Shown here: in pieces, positions 52,817-63,063 of the stretch
How positions within the stretch are numbered: position 1 is the first letter of the stretch
Layout of the letters: each line of letters starts with the position of its first letter
Source: an uncultured Desulfosarcina sp.
GTDB lineage: Bacteria > Desulfobacterota > Desulfobacteria > Desulfobacterales > Desulfosarcinaceae
Assembly (NCBI RefSeq): GCF_963668215.1
Contig: NZ_OY764190.1
Span: 992,001-1,056,000, forward strand
Reading direction: 5' to 3'
DNA: 64,000 nt
Notes under the pieces: generated by a model
Database searches by the model: none
Told to the model about the DNA's origin: nothing
Seen by the model: only the letters and a program-made list of their open reading frames with translations
Program-made: the position numbers and the translations under genes

Positions 52817-55800
52817 ATGAACGCCTTTTCGAAACGGTTCGGCCTGCTGCTGGGACGCATCGCGTACACCCCGCCGCCGTGGATACGTGCCATCAACGAT
52901 TTCAGGAAACGCAAGCCCATCGCTTTCTGGGCCATCGGTTTCCTGCTCCTGGCGGCCGGTGCGGCCGCGGGTTATTATCTGGGCCAACCGGCCCCCATCC
53001 GGGTGGCGGCGCAGATCACCCCCCCGGGACCGCCGGCCGATGTCGATGACCCCGCGCCGGATCGCCTGGAAATCGTCTTCGCCTATGCCTTCGACGATCT
53101 CGACCCCGACCGGCCATTGCCGAAAGGCGATCCCAGCGTGGCGCGCATCGACCTGATCGACAAACCGCTGGACAACATCGGCATGGCTCCGACCCTGCCG
53201 GGCCGCTGGCAGTGGGCCGACGACCGGACCCTGATTTTCGAACCGGAGCGCCCCTGGCCGGCCGGCACCCGCTTTACGGTGTCCTTTCCGCCGGCGATTT
53301 TCTCGCCTGAAACCCGGCTGAAATCGGATTCGGCCGAATTCGAGACGCCGGCTTTCGAGGCGGCCATCGAATCTTTGGAGTTCTACCAGGATCCCACGGA
53401 CAGCTCCGTGCGCCGGGTGGTGGCCACGGTGGGGTTTTCTCATCCCGTGGACCCGTCCAGCCTGGAAAGCCATCTGACCATGGCCATGCGGCCCTCGGAC
53501 GAATCCATCCAGACGCCCCCGGTGGCCAGGAAGATGACGGTGCGATACGACGAGCACCGCCACCAGGCCTACCTCTCCTCCGAGCCGATCCGCCTGCCAC
53601 CGAATCCCAACACCATGCGGTTGACCGTAGCTAAGGGGGTCATGCCGGTCAGCGGCGGCCAGCCCACTGCCGAGGACCTGACCGACACGGTACTCATTCC
53701 CGACCGCACCAGTTTTCTAAAGGTCGACCAGACCGATTTGCGCATCGTGGTCAACGACCGCCAGGAGCCCGAACAGGTGCTCACCCTGGCCTTTACCGAT
53801 GAAATCGACGCCCGGGAACTGGAGGAAAAACTTCAATTTTACCTTCTCCCGGAATTCAACAGCAAACGCAAAAACCGCTACTGGAAAAGCCCCCGGGAAG
53901 TCAGCAATCAGGTCCTGGCCGCTTCCCAGAGGCTGGACGTAAAGGCCCTGCCCAACGCGCGCCCGGCCTCGGCCGCCTACCATTTCGTCCTCGATGTGCC
54001 GGAAGGCCGCTACCTGTACCTGCGCATCGAACCTGGGCTCACCTCGGTCAACGATTTCGTTCAGAATTCCTTTTACGACAACGTGATGGCCACACCGACC
54101 TACCCCCGGCAGGTTCAAATGACCGGCGACGGATCGATGCTGGCCCTGTCCGGCCAGCGGCGGCTGGGAATGATGGCCCGCGGGCTGAGCGCCCTGAGAA
54201 TCAGCGTAGGGCGCCTGCTGCCCAACCAGATCGTTCACCTGGTCACCCAGACCGGCGGCGACATCCGCGACCCCTACTTCTCCAATCACAATTTCGATGC
54301 GGAGAACATCGCCGAAACCACCCGAAAAACCCTGGACCTCAAGCCCCTGCATCCCAAACAGGCCAATTACGCTTCCCTGGACCTGTCGGAATTCTTGCGT
54401 GGCGAGGACCGCGGATACGGCCTGTTCTTCGTCAATGTCGAGGGCTGGGACAAAACGCGCAAGCGCCCGGTCCACGGAGCCGCGGATCAGCGACTGATCC
54501 TGATCAGTGACCTGGGTCTGCTGGTCAAGAACAACGCCGACGGCTCCCATGAACTCTTCGTCCAGTCCATTGCCACCGGCCGGCCGGTGGCCGGCGCCAT
54601 GGTTCAACTGCTGGGCAAAAACGGCCTGCCGCTGTTTCGCCGCACCACCTCGGACGAGGGGCTTGCCCGCATCCCCGTCACCCGGGATTTCAAGGGCGAG
54701 CAGCAGCCCAGCGTCTATCTGGTGAAAACGGACACGGACACTGCCTTCATCCCCTTTGGCAGTCATTCGCGCCAGGTCGATTTCTCCCGCTTCGAGGTGG
54801 GAGGCGTGCGCGGGCGCCAGGCCAAACCGGGCGCCCTGACGGCCTTTCTCTTCTCGGACCGGGGTATCTATCGACCCGGAGAGACGGTCCATCTGGGCAT
54901 GATTGTCAAAAACGCCCCGCTGGACAACGTCACCGGCATCCCCCTGGAAGCGGTGATCCGGGACCCGCGCAACAACACGGTGAAAACCGAGAAGATCACC
55001 CTGCCGGAAAAGGGATTTTTCGAGGTGGACTACGTTACCGACGCCACCTCCAACACCGGGCGCTACCAGGTGTCCCTCTATCTGGTGCGCGACAATCGCT
55101 ACCGCGGCCCCCTGCTGGGTTCGACCGACTTCACGGTGGAGGAGTTTATCCCCGACACCATGAAGATCGCCAGCACCCTGCTGTACGTACCGGATCGCGG
55201 CTGGACCGCCGCGCCGTCTCTGACGGCCCGGGTCTCCCTGCAAAACCTGTTCGGCGCACCGGCCGGCGACCGCCGCGTCCAGGCGACCATCGGCGTGCAG
55301 CCGATCCGGTTCCGGTTTGACGAATTCGCCGACTACCGCTTCGCCGATCCCTTTGCCGACGCCGAGCAAAGGCCCCTGCGAATCGACGAAGCCCTGGAGC
55401 CGGCAGTAACCGATGCCGACGGCCAGGTCCGTTTCACCATTCCCCTGGACCGCTTCCGTGAAGGCACCTATCGGTTGAATTTCTATGTCGAAGGCTTCGA
55501 TCCCGGCGGCGGACGCAGCGTATCGGCCCAGAACTGGGTGCTGATATCTCCGCTGCCCCACCTGGTGGGATTCAAGAGCGACGGCGACCTGGACTTCATC
55601 CATGCCGGCGGCCAGCGCCGCATCGACTGGATCGCCATCGACCCCGCGCTGAAGCCTCTGGCCCTGTCCGACCTGACCGTAAAACGCCTGGAAATCCAGC
55701 ACCTCTCCACCCTGGTCAAACAGCCCAACGGCACATTCAAATACCAGACCGTGGACCGGGAACGCGAAATCGACAGCCAGCCCTTTGCCATCGCCGAATC

Positions 55801-58546
55801 GGGAACCGGCTACCCATTGCCTACGGAAGAGCCGGGAGACTACGCCATCGAGGTGCATGACCCGGCGGGCGCCCGGCTGGCCCGCCTGACCTATACGGTG
55901 GTGGGCCACGGCAACCTCACCGGCCGTCTGGAAAAAGAGGCCGCCCTGCAGCTCAAGCTGGACCGCAGCGACTACCGGGCCGGCGACACCATCGAAATGA
56001 GCATCACAGCCCCGTATACGGGCACCGGGTTGGTCACCATCGAAAGCGACCGGGTGCACGCCTTCAAATGGTTTACCGCCGAGACGACCGGCACCCTCGC
56101 ATCCATCCGCGTGCCCGACGATCTGGAGGGCAACGCCTATGTCTGCGTTTCCTTCGTACGCGATGCCGGCTCCAAGGAGATCTTCACCAGCCCGTTGAGC
56201 ACGGCCGTGGCGCCCTTTACCATCGACCGCAGCCGCCGTCAGCTGGAAGTCTCCCTGGAGGTGGACAAACTGGTGCGTCCGGGCAAAGCCATGACTATCG
56301 GCTATACCACCGAAAAACCGTCGCGGGTGGCGGTGTTCGCCGTGGACGAGGGCATCCTCCAGGTGGCCGGCTACCATACGCCCAAGCCCATCGACCATTT
56401 CATGAGAAAACGGGCCCTGGAAGTAACCACCTTGCAGATGCTGGACCTGATCCTGCCCGAGTATGATCTGATCCGGGAGGCCATGGCCAGCGGCGGGGGG
56501 GCCATGCGCAAGGCCCTGGCCGCCAACCTGAACCCCTTTGCGCGGCTGACCGACACGCCGGCGGTTTTCTGGTCCGGCATCGTGGACGGAGGGCCCGACC
56601 GGCGCACGGTATCCTTTACCGTGCCGGACACCTTCGCCGGCAACCTCAAAGTCATGGCCGTGGCCGTGGGCGAGGATGCCATTGGAACGGCCGAGGCCGA
56701 CACCCTGGTGCGCGGCCCCTTTGTGCTCTCGCCCAGCGTGCTGCTCCAGACCGCCCCCGACGACGAATTTGTCGCCACGGTGGGTGTGGCCAACCTGGTG
56801 GAAGGCAGCGGCAAGCAGGCCGCGGTGGATGTCCGTATCGAAGCTTCCGACAACCTGAAAATCCTCGGGGAACACACCCTGCGCCTGACCATCGACGAGG
56901 AAGGCGAAGGCCGTGCTTCCTTTACGGTCCGGGCCGGCCAAGCTCCCGGAGCGGCCACGCTTACCTTTTCCGCGCAATTGGGCGACGAGGAGGGCCGGCG
57001 CACGGTGGGCTTGAGCATCCGGCCGGCCGTACCCTATGGGACCACCTTCGTCAGCGGCCATGAGAAAGACGGTTCCGTCCGGCTGACCCTGCCGCGGCAG
57101 CTGTTCCCCGAACTGGCCGAGCAGCGCGTGTCGGCGTCGGCCAGCCCGCTGGTGCTGGTGGATGCCCTTGTCGCCTACCTGGATCATTTTCCCCACGGCT
57201 GCACCGAACAGGTGGTCAGCCAGGTGTTTCCCCTGGTGGGCCTGCTGAGCCATCCGGGTTATCGTTCCCGGGTGACGGACATCGACCGGCGTTTTGCGGC
57301 GGTAATCGACCGCCTTCGCGAACGGCAGCTTGCCGGCGGCGGGTTCTGCTTCTGGCCCGGCGGGTCGGTTGCGGCCGATTTCCCCAGCGTCTATGTGATG
57401 CACTTTCTGATCGAATCCCGCGAGCTGGGCTATTCGGTGCCGGCGGACATGCTGCGCCGGGGAACCGACTACCTGCAGGAGGCAGCCTCCCGGGATGTCG
57501 GCGACCTGACCGAGGCCGGCGTGCAGGCCCAGGCCATCTACCTGCTCACCCGGCTGGGCCAAACCACCACCAACTATCTGGTCCACCTCCAGGAAACCTT
57601 GCAACATCGCCATCCGGACACCTGGGAAACGGACCTGGCGGCCGTATACATGGCTGCCGCCTACCAACTGCTGAAGATGGATGCCGAAGCCGACCGTCTG
57701 GCCGGCCAATACCGCATCGGATCGGACAAACTCGAGACGTTGAACGACTTCAACTGGCCCCTGACCCGGGATGCCCAGGCCCTCTATCTGCTGTGCCGGC
57801 ATTTCGAGAAGCGGGCCGCCGCCATCGACGGCGAGACGGTGCTGAAATTCATCGATCCCATCTTCAAGGGCGAGACCAACACCATCGGAGCCAGCTACGC
57901 CATCCTGGCCCTGGGCGCCTATGGCCGGCTGCAATCCACGGACGGGCAACCGGAAACGGTCCGTTTTGAGATGGAGACGGCCGACGGGGCCAAACAGGCG
58001 CTGGACGGTCGATCCGATCCCTTCCCCACGGCGACCTACGGGACCGATGCCCGCAAAATCGGCATCGACGGGACCGGCCCGCTCTTTTACCTGAACGTTC
58101 AATCCGGTTTCGACCGCAGCCTGCCCACCCAGCCCCTGCGCAGCGGACTGGAAATTTATCGCGAGTACACCGATGCTTCGGGCGAAGCTGTAGAAACCTT
58201 CACCCAGGGTCAGGAGGTCACCGTACACCTGAGGATTCGCTCGTTGAAATCGCCTATGGTAACGAACGTGGCCATTGTCGATCTGCTGCCCGGCGGGTTC
58301 GAAGTGATCCGCAGTTCCGTGCCGCGAACCGTGGGCCGCTGGACGGCCGACTATGTGGATGTGCGCGAGGATCGGGTCGTCTTCTACGGGCATGTGGGTA
58401 CCTCGGTGCGCGATCTGACCTATCGGGTGAAGGTGATTTCCGCCGGCAGCTTCAGCCTGCCCGCAGCGGCGGCCGAATCCATGTACGACCGCAGCCTCAA
58501 GGCCGCCACGGCCGGCGGACGGGTAACGGTGGCGCCGGCCCCATGA
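52817..58546 (+). CDS. Bacterial alpha-2-macroglobulin (YfhM-like)
   Basis: 1909 residues from the ATG at 52817; longer versions start with sequence from the intergenic region. The N-terminus is a cytoplasmic tail of about 48 residues and one membrane segment (FWAIGFLLLAAGAAAGYYLG), rather than the lipobox of E. coli YfhM. Macroglobulin and bait-region domains follow; GCTEQ near residue 1460 is the intact thioester that captures attacking proteases, then the thioester-domain helices and the receptor-like end domain. It traps proteases in the periplasm that enter when the wall is damaged. The pbpC gene overlaps its stop by 4 bp, the usual pair for this family. Confidence 0.96.
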   Translation: MNAFSKRFGLLLGRIAYTPPPWIRAINDFRKRKPIAFWAIGFLLLAAGAAAGYYLGQPAPIRVAAQITPPGPPADVDDPAPDRLEIVFAYAFDDLDPDRPLPKGDPSVARIDLIDKPLDNIGMAPTLPGRWQWADDRTLIFEPERPWPAGTRFTVSFPPAIFSPETRLKSDSAEFETPAFEAAIESLEFYQDPTDSSVRRVVATVGFSHPVDPSSLESHLTMAMRPSDESIQTPPVARKMTVRYDEHRHQAYLSSEPIRLPPNPNTMRLTVAKGVMPVSGGQPTAEDLTDTVLIPDRTSFLKVDQTDLRIVVNDRQEPEQVLTLAFTDEIDARELEEKLQFYLLPEFNSKRKNRYWKSPREVSNQVLAASQRLDVKALPNARPASAAYHFVLDVPEGRYLYLRIEPGLTSVNDFVQNSFYDNVMATPTYPRQVQMTGDGSMLALSGQRRLGMMARGLSALRISVGRLLPNQIVHLVTQTGGDIRDPYFSNHNFDAENIAETTRKTLDLKPLHPKQANYASLDLSEFLRGEDRGYGLFFVNVEGWDKTRKRPVHGAADQRLILISDLGLLVKNNADGSHELFVQSIATGRPVAGAMVQLLGKNGLPLFRRTTSDEGLARIPVTRDFKGEQQPSVYLVKTDTDTAFIPFGSHSRQVDFSRFEVGGVRGRQAKPGALTAFLFSDRGIYRPGETVHLGMIVKNAPLDNVTGIPLEAVIRDPRNNTVKTEKITLPEKGFFEVDYVTDATSNTGRYQVSLYLVRDNRYRGPLLGSTDFTVEEFIPDTMKIASTLLYVPDRGWTAAPSLTARVSLQNLFGAPAGDRRVQATIGVQPIRFRFDEFADYRFADPFADAEQRPLRIDEALEPAVTDADGQVRFTIPLDRFREGTYRLNFYVEGFDPGGGRSVSAQNWVLISPLPHLVGFKSDGDLDFIHAGGQRRIDWIAIDPALKPLALSDLTVKRLEIQHLSTLVKQPNGTFKYQTVDREREIDSQPFAIAESGTGYPLPTEEPGDYAIEVHDPAGARLARLTYTVVGHGNLTGRLEKEAALQLKLDRSDYRAGDTIEMSITAPYTGTGLVTIESDRVHAFKWFTAETTGTLASIRVPDDLEGNAYVCVSFVRDAGSKEIFTSPLSTAVAPFTIDRSRRQLEVSLEVDKLVRPGKAMTIGYTTEKPSRVAVFAVDEGILQVAGYHTPKPIDHFMRKRALEVTTLQMLDLILPEYDLIREAMASGGGAMRKALAANLNPFARLTDTPAVFWSGIVDGGPDRRTVSFTVPDTFAGNLKVMAVAVGEDAIGTAEADTLVRGPFVLSPSVLLQTAPDDEFVATVGVANLVEGSGKQAAVDVRIEASDNLKILGEHTLRLTIDEEGEGRASFTVRAGQAPGAATLTFSAQLGDEEGRRTVGLSIRPAVPYGTTFVSGHEKDGSVRLTLPRQLFPELAEQRVSASASPLVLVDALVAYLDHFPHGCTEQVVSQVFPLVGLLSHPGYRSRVTDIDRRFAAVIDRLRERQLAGGGFCFWPGGSVAADFPSVYVMHFLIESRELGYSVPADMLRRGTDYLQEAASRDVGDLTEAGVQAQAIYLLTRLGQTTTNYLVHLQETLQHRHPDTWETDLAAVYMAAAYQLLKMDAEADRLAGQYRIGSDKLETLNDFNWPLTRDAQALYLLCRHFEKRAAAIDGETVLKFIDPIFKGETNTIGASYAILALGAYGRLQSTDGQPETVRFEMETADGAKQALDGRSDPFPTATYGTDARKIGIDGTGPLFYLNVQSGFDRSLPTQPLRSGLEIYREYTDASGEAVETFTQGQEVTVHLRIRSLKSPMVTNVAIVDLLPGGFEVIRSSVPRTVGRWTADYVDVREDRVVFYGHVGTSVRDLTYRVKVISAGSFSLPAAAAESMYDRSLKAATAGGRVTVAPAP

Positions 58547-60873
58547 AGCGCGGGCTGCTTGTTCTGGCGGCGGCGTTCGCTCTGGCCGCCGCCGGCTACC
58601 TGCTGTGCCCCCGCCCGGAGCTGGAAGCCGCCTACCCCCAGTCCCGGGCCTTTTTCGACAGCCAGGGCCGCCTGCTGCGCCTGACGTTGGCCGACGACGA
58701 CCGTTACCGACTGCACTGCCCCCTGGAGCAAATGGAGCCCCGCCTGATTCAGGCCACCCTGCTTTACGAGGACAAGGATTTTTACCGCCATCCCGGCGTG
58801 GATGCGCTGGCCCTGGTCCGGGCATTCTGGGCCACCTACATCGCCCGCAGCCGGCGGGTGGGGGCTTCCACCATCGCCATGCAGGTGGCCCGGCTGCGCT
58901 GGCGCCTTCACACGGGCAGCCTGCCCGGCAAACTGCACCAGATCCTGCGGGCTCTGCAGCTCACGCGCCATTACGACAAGGACCGCATCCTGGAGGCCTA
59001 CCTGAACCTGGCACCTTACGGCGGCAACATCGAAGGCATCCAGGCCGCCAGCCTGATCTATTTCGACAAGACCGCCGACCGGTTGAGCCTTCCCGAAGCC
59101 CTGACCCTGGCCGTGGTGCCCCAGAACCCCGTGCACCGCAATCCGGCCACCGCCGCCGGCTTTGCCAACCTGCAGGCCGCCCGCAGCCATCTTCTGGATC
59201 GCTGGTTAAGCGCCCACCCCGGGGGCAGCTCCCTGAGCGGTTTTTTCGAACTGCCCCTGTCGGTCCGCCATCCGTCCCGGCTGCCTTTCCAGGCGCCCCA
59301 TTTCGTGAACCATCTCGATGCCGAACCCCTGCCGACAAAACGCCGGATCATCCATACGACCCTGGATCTGCACCGGCAGCAGACCGTTGAAGCCCTGGTT
59401 CGCGCCCATATCGCCCGGCATGCGTCCGAAGGCATCCACAATGCGGCGGTACTGGTGCTGGACCGGCGCAGAATGGCGCTGAAAGCCATGGTGGGGTCGG
59501 CAAACTTTTTCGACGACGCCATTTTCGGCCAGGTCAACGGGACCACGGCCCGGCGCTCGCCGGGATCGGCGCTCAAGCCTTTCGTCTACGCCCTGGCCAT
59601 GGACAAGGGCCTGATCCATCCGGCCAGCCTGATGAAGGACGCTCCCCGGCGCTACGGCGGATTCACTCCCGAGAATTACGACCAGCGTTTTCTGGGGCCG
59701 GTCTCGGCCCACGACGCCCTGATTTTAAGCCGCAACCTGCCGGCGACCCGCCTCCAGGCCCTTTTGGGCGAGCCCGGTTTTCACGGTTTTTTGCAGCAGG
59801 CGGGCATCGAAAATCTCAAACCGGCCGAGTTTTACGGCCTGGCCCTTTGCCTCGGCGGGGTCGAGGTGACCATGCTGGAGCTGGCTTCACTGTATGCCGC
59901 CATGGCCAACGGCGGGGAACTGCGCCCCATCCGCATGCTCGCCGATGGAAAGGATCTGGCGCCGTCCCGACGCATCCTGAGTGCAGAGGCCTGCTTCCTG
60001 ACGATGGATATTCTCAAAGACAATCCGCCACCGGAAAGCCACCGCGTTGCTGCCATGGCCGCCGGCACCAATCAGGTGGCCTGGAAAACCGGCACCTCCC
60101 ACGGATTCCGAGATGCCTGGGCCGTGGGCATCTGCGATGATCTGGTGGTGGCCGTGTGGGTGGGTAACTTCGACGGCCAGGGCAATCGGGCCTTCGTGGG
60201 CCGCAGCGCCGCCGGTCCCCTGCTTTTCGAGATACTCGCCGCCCTGGTGCCAGACCGGGGCTGGACCGTTGAAGAAGAGGTCAACTTCTCACAACTCAAC
60301 CTACGGCAGGTGGACGTGTGCGCCCTTACCGGCGAGCTTCCCGGAAAATACTGCCGGCGCACGAAGAAAAGCGGGTTCATCCCCGGCGTGTCGCCCATCC
60401 GGGTCTGCAGCGTTCATCGGGCCATCCCCGTGGATGTTGCCACCGGCCGACGGGCCTGCCGGCATGTGCCGGAGAAAACCGAGATGCGGGTGTTCGAGTT
60501 CTGGCCTTCGGACCTGCAGTCCATTTTTCGCACGGCAGGAATCGCACTCAAAGATCCGCCGCCTTTTGACGAAGATTGCCGTCTCGACCAGCAGGCCGCA
60601 TCCGGCCTGCCGCCGGCCATTACTTCGCCGCAACCCGGGCTGGTGGCAGCCATGAACAGCGAATCGTCCAACGCCCGCCAGGTGCCCTTCCTTGCGGTCG
60701 CCGACGGGGATGTCAGGCGACTGTATTGGTTCGTGGACAATCGTTACGTGGGCGCATCGCCCCCCGGACAGCCGCTGATGTGGACCGCCCGAAGCGGCAC
60801 CTTCGATGTCCACGTGGTGGACGACCACGGCCGCGCCGCTTCAACCGCCTTGACCGTTGAGTGGGTCCGATAG
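58543..60873 (+). CDS. pbpC: Penicillin-binding protein 1C
   Basis: 776 residues. One N-terminal membrane segment. Glycosyltransferase domain: EDKDFYRHPGVDALALV, GASTIAMQVARL, ILEAYLNLAPYGGNIEGIQAA. Transpeptidase domain: SALK near residue 340 with the catalytic serine, SRN, and KTGTSHGFRDAW. A C-terminal BiPBP_C domain follows (about 690-776). It builds peptidoglycan, and in pairs with alpha-2-macroglobulin is thought to mend the wall where the cell is breached. It overlaps the macroglobulin gene by 4 bp. Confidence 0.97.
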   Translation: MKRGLLVLAAAFALAAAGYLLCPRPELEAAYPQSRAFFDSQGRLLRLTLADDDRYRLHCPLEQMEPRLIQATLLYEDKDFYRHPGVDALALVRAFWATYIARSRRVGASTIAMQVARLRWRLHTGSLPGKLHQILRALQLTRHYDKDRILEAYLNLAPYGGNIEGIQAASLIYFDKTADRLSLPEALTLAVVPQNPVHRNPATAAGFANLQAARSHLLDRWLSAHPGGSSLSGFFELPLSVRHPSRLPFQAPHFVNHLDAEPLPTKRRIIHTTLDLHRQQTVEALVRAHIARHASEGIHNAAVLVLDRRRMALKAMVGSANFFDDAIFGQVNGTTARRSPGSALKPFVYALAMDKGLIHPASLMKDAPRRYGGFTPENYDQRFLGPVSAHDALILSRNLPATRLQALLGEPGFHGFLQQAGIENLKPAEFYGLALCLGGVEVTMLELASLYAAMANGGELRPIRMLADGKDLAPSRRILSAEACFLTMDILKDNPPPESHRVAAMAAGTNQVAWKTGTSHGFRDAWAVGICDDLVVAVWVGNFDGQGNRAFVGRSAAGPLLFEILAALVPDRGWTVEEEVNFSQLNLRQVDVCALTGELPGKYCRRTKKSGFIPGVSPIRVCSVHRAIPVDVATGRRACRHVPEKTEMRVFEFWPSDLQSIFRTAGIALKDPPPFDEDCRLDQQAASGLPPAITSPQPGLVAAMNSESSNARQVPFLAVADGDVRRLYWFVDNRYVGASPPGQPLMWTARSGTFDVHVVDDHGRAASTALTVEWVR

Positions 60874-60885
60874 TATTAACGAGGA

Positions 60886-62130
60886 ATGACCGTGATAAAA
60901 TATCGCCGCTGGATCATCTATTTCATATCTTGCCTTCTTTTCGTCTTTTCACAGTTTTACCGATCTTCTATCGCTGTGATCACGCCCAATCTGGTTAACG
61001 AGCTTCACTTCGACCCTGAGGAATTAGGACTCATCTCCGCGGCGTTCTTTTATTCGTTTGCCGCAATGCAGATACCGGTGGCATTGTATCTTGACCGGGT
61101 CGGGCCTCGATTGCTCATGACCGCACTTTCATTATTAGCTGCCGCCGGGGCCATTGTATTTGCTTATGGGAATTCCAGTGAAGTGCTCATCGTTGGCCGT
61201 ATACTCCTTGGTATCGGCATGTCCTGTAATCTGATGGGGCCATTGAAACTGGTCACCACCTGGTTTTCTCCGGTTTATTTTGCGACGCTTTCCGCCATAT
61301 TCGTATCGGTTGGCACGGCCGGAAATATCATGGCCGCGACACCATTGGTGTGGTTCACCAATCAGTTTGGATGGCGAACTACGTTTATACTCTTTGCCCT
61401 CTGCAACCTGCTCATCACAATCCTGTTTTTTTCAGTGGCAAAAGATAGCCCCGAGGGCAAGCCGGCAAAACATCCAAAAGAAAAATCGGCTCGCCTGTCC
61501 GGGTTTACGAATGACATCATGCAGCTTTTTTATCGAAAAGATTACTGGCTGATCTCAATGGGCACGTTTTTTCGCTATGGAATCTACGCATCCGTACAGG
61601 CGCTTTGGGCAGCACCTTTTCTGATGACCGTTTTGGGGTTTTCTCAATTAATGACCGGCAACCTTTTATTTGCCATGAGTATCGGCATGATCATTGGCAG
61701 CCCGATTTGCGGGTGGATTTCCGACAGGGTGCTTCTTTCGCGAAAAAATGTCGTCATCGCCGGGTTGGCCGTCATGGCGGGCATTTTGATCGTATTGTCC
61801 CTGTTATCCAAGGGTGTCTGGACATTCATTATTTTCGCATTGTTTTTTGGATTCGGGTTTTCCAGCGGTTCAGGCCAGATCATGTATGCCCACATCAAGG
61901 AGCGCATGCCTCTGAAAAATGCGGGCAGCGCAATGACGGGGATCAATTTTTTTACAATGATTGGCGGCGCCTTTTTTCTTCATGGCATTGGCTGGGCGAT
62001 AAAGGCGTTCCATGCTGGAGGAGCGTTTGGGCCTGAAGTTCTCAAACTGGTATTTGTTTTTTTTGGGATCAGCCTTTTCGTTACGGCTTTGTTTTATATG
62101 TTCACGGTTGATGGCAAACAAAATTATTAA
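60886..62130 (+). CDS. MFS transporter
   Basis: 414 residues with twelve membrane segments. The MFS loop between helices 2 and 3 is LDRVGPRLLMTALS; a second such signal in the middle is WISDRVLLSRKNVVIAG. The opening RRWIIYFISCLLFVFSQFYRSSIAVITPNL is typical of the organic-anion/sugar-phosphate-type branch. Substrate not known. It starts 13 bp after pbpC but has lower GC, so it may be a later arrival. A glutamine or lysine pattern that would name the substrate is not visible. Confidence 0.88.
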   Translation: MTVIKYRRWIIYFISCLLFVFSQFYRSSIAVITPNLVNELHFDPEELGLISAAFFYSFAAMQIPVALYLDRVGPRLLMTALSLLAAAGAIVFAYGNSSEVLIVGRILLGIGMSCNLMGPLKLVTTWFSPVYFATLSAIFVSVGTAGNIMAATPLVWFTNQFGWRTTFILFALCNLLITILFFSVAKDSPEGKPAKHPKEKSARLSGFTNDIMQLFYRKDYWLISMGTFFRYGIYASVQALWAAPFLMTVLGFSQLMTGNLLFAMSIGMIIGSPICGWISDRVLLSRKNVVIAGLAVMAGILIVLSLLSKGVWTFIIFALFFGFGFSSGSGQIMYAHIKERMPLKNAGSAMTGINFFTMIGGAFFLHGIGWAIKAFHAGGAFGPEVLKLVFVFFGISLFVTALFYMFTVDGKQNY

Positions 62131-62400
62131 AGTATCACTCTACGCAATACCTATTCTGGGATGTCTTTCATGACCGAGGGTGCTGGCCAAGTTGCATAGT
62201 ATGGTAAGTATCCTAGCTCTCCTCATTAAGACCAACCACAATCCCTTGAGGCTCCCAAGTCCGGCAACATAATGGCAAGATATCACATGGATCTGCGAGG
62301 CCCTTTTTCGTGTGATAACAATAATATAATAAATTTGCACCGAACAACTGATGTTGCTTCATGTCTTCTTGGATCTTATTTAAAACAGCTATCTTTACAA
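62131..62400. other. Intergenic region between convergent genes
   Basis: 270 bp of AT-rich sequence between the MFS and msrA genes. TATCACA and TGTGATA (about 62281 and 62313) form a short inverted repeat with TTTTT inside its loop. I see no gene, promoter or clear terminator. Confidence 0.4.
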
Positions 62401-63018
62401 TCAGTCTATCCCCCCTTCCTCTTTTACCCATACTTCCTCTATCCTTTTGTCCCTTCCGCATCTGTAACGATAGAATTTGTATTTTAAAGGGTTTTTCTTG
62501 TAATAATTCTGATGATAATCCTCGGCAGGGTAGAACTTTCCTGCCACTGTGATTGGTGTAACAATTGGGGCTTGGAGCACTCCGGATTTCTCAAGCGCTT
62601 CCTTTGATTTCGCTGCCGATTTTTTTTGTTCATCGCTCAGATAAAAAATGCCAGTCGTGTATGCATGTCCCCTGTCGCAAAACTGACCTCCGGCATCGGT
62701 AGGATCGACATGCCGCCAGTAATACGTAAGCAGGTCGTTGTAGGATATCTTTGCGGCATCAAATTTTACGAGCACCACTTCTATGAAACCTCTGTCCGCA
62801 TAATCGCGGTAGGTCGGGTTTTCCCCCGTTCCATTGATGTATCCCGAAATGACATCCTTAACCCCATCGATCTTTTCGAAATCCGATTCCATGCACCAGA
62901 AACATCCACCGGCGAAGACAGCCTCGGCCGTTTCAGATTTGTCTTGGGAAAAAGAATTCGTGTTCGCTATCATCCCCACTGTAAAAAAAATTATTGTCGT
63001 ATATAGTGTTATTTTCAT
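62401..63018 (-). CDS. msrA: Exported peptide methionine sulfoxide reductase A
   Basis: 205 residues. The GCFWCME motif (38-44) with catalytic C39 is intact; GYINGTGENPTYRDY, HDPTD-like HVDPTDAGGQFCDRG and PAEDYHQNYY are conserved MsrA blocks. A signal peptide covers about 1-24, so it works in the periplasm, unlike the usual cytosolic MsrA. It reduces methionine-S-sulfoxide in proteins; a second cysteine in FCDRG and one near the C-terminus could take part in recycling. No MsrB lies beside it. It is relatively AT-rich. Confidence 0.95.
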   Translation of the reverse strand: MKITLYTTIIFFTVGMIANTNSFSQDKSETAEAVFAGGCFWCMESDFEKIDGVKDVISGYINGTGENPTYRDYADRGFIEVVLVKFDAAKISYNDLLTYYWRHVDPTDAGGQFCDRGHAYTTGIFYLSDEQKKSAAKSKEALEKSGVLQAPIVTPITVAGKFYPAEDYHQNYYKKNPLKYKFYRYRCGRDKRIEEVWVKEEGGID

Positions 63019-63063
63019 ATCGCTTCCTTTTTATTGCTTATAGAAATTGATTATTGAAAATAT

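Noticed and set aside
53717..58825. Open frame of 1702 codons on the minus strand
   Set aside because: It is antisense to the alpha-2-macroglobulin gene, whose domains and thioester motif are unmistakable. High GC content keeps the reverse frame open; the product is rich in G, Q, R and H and has no domain.
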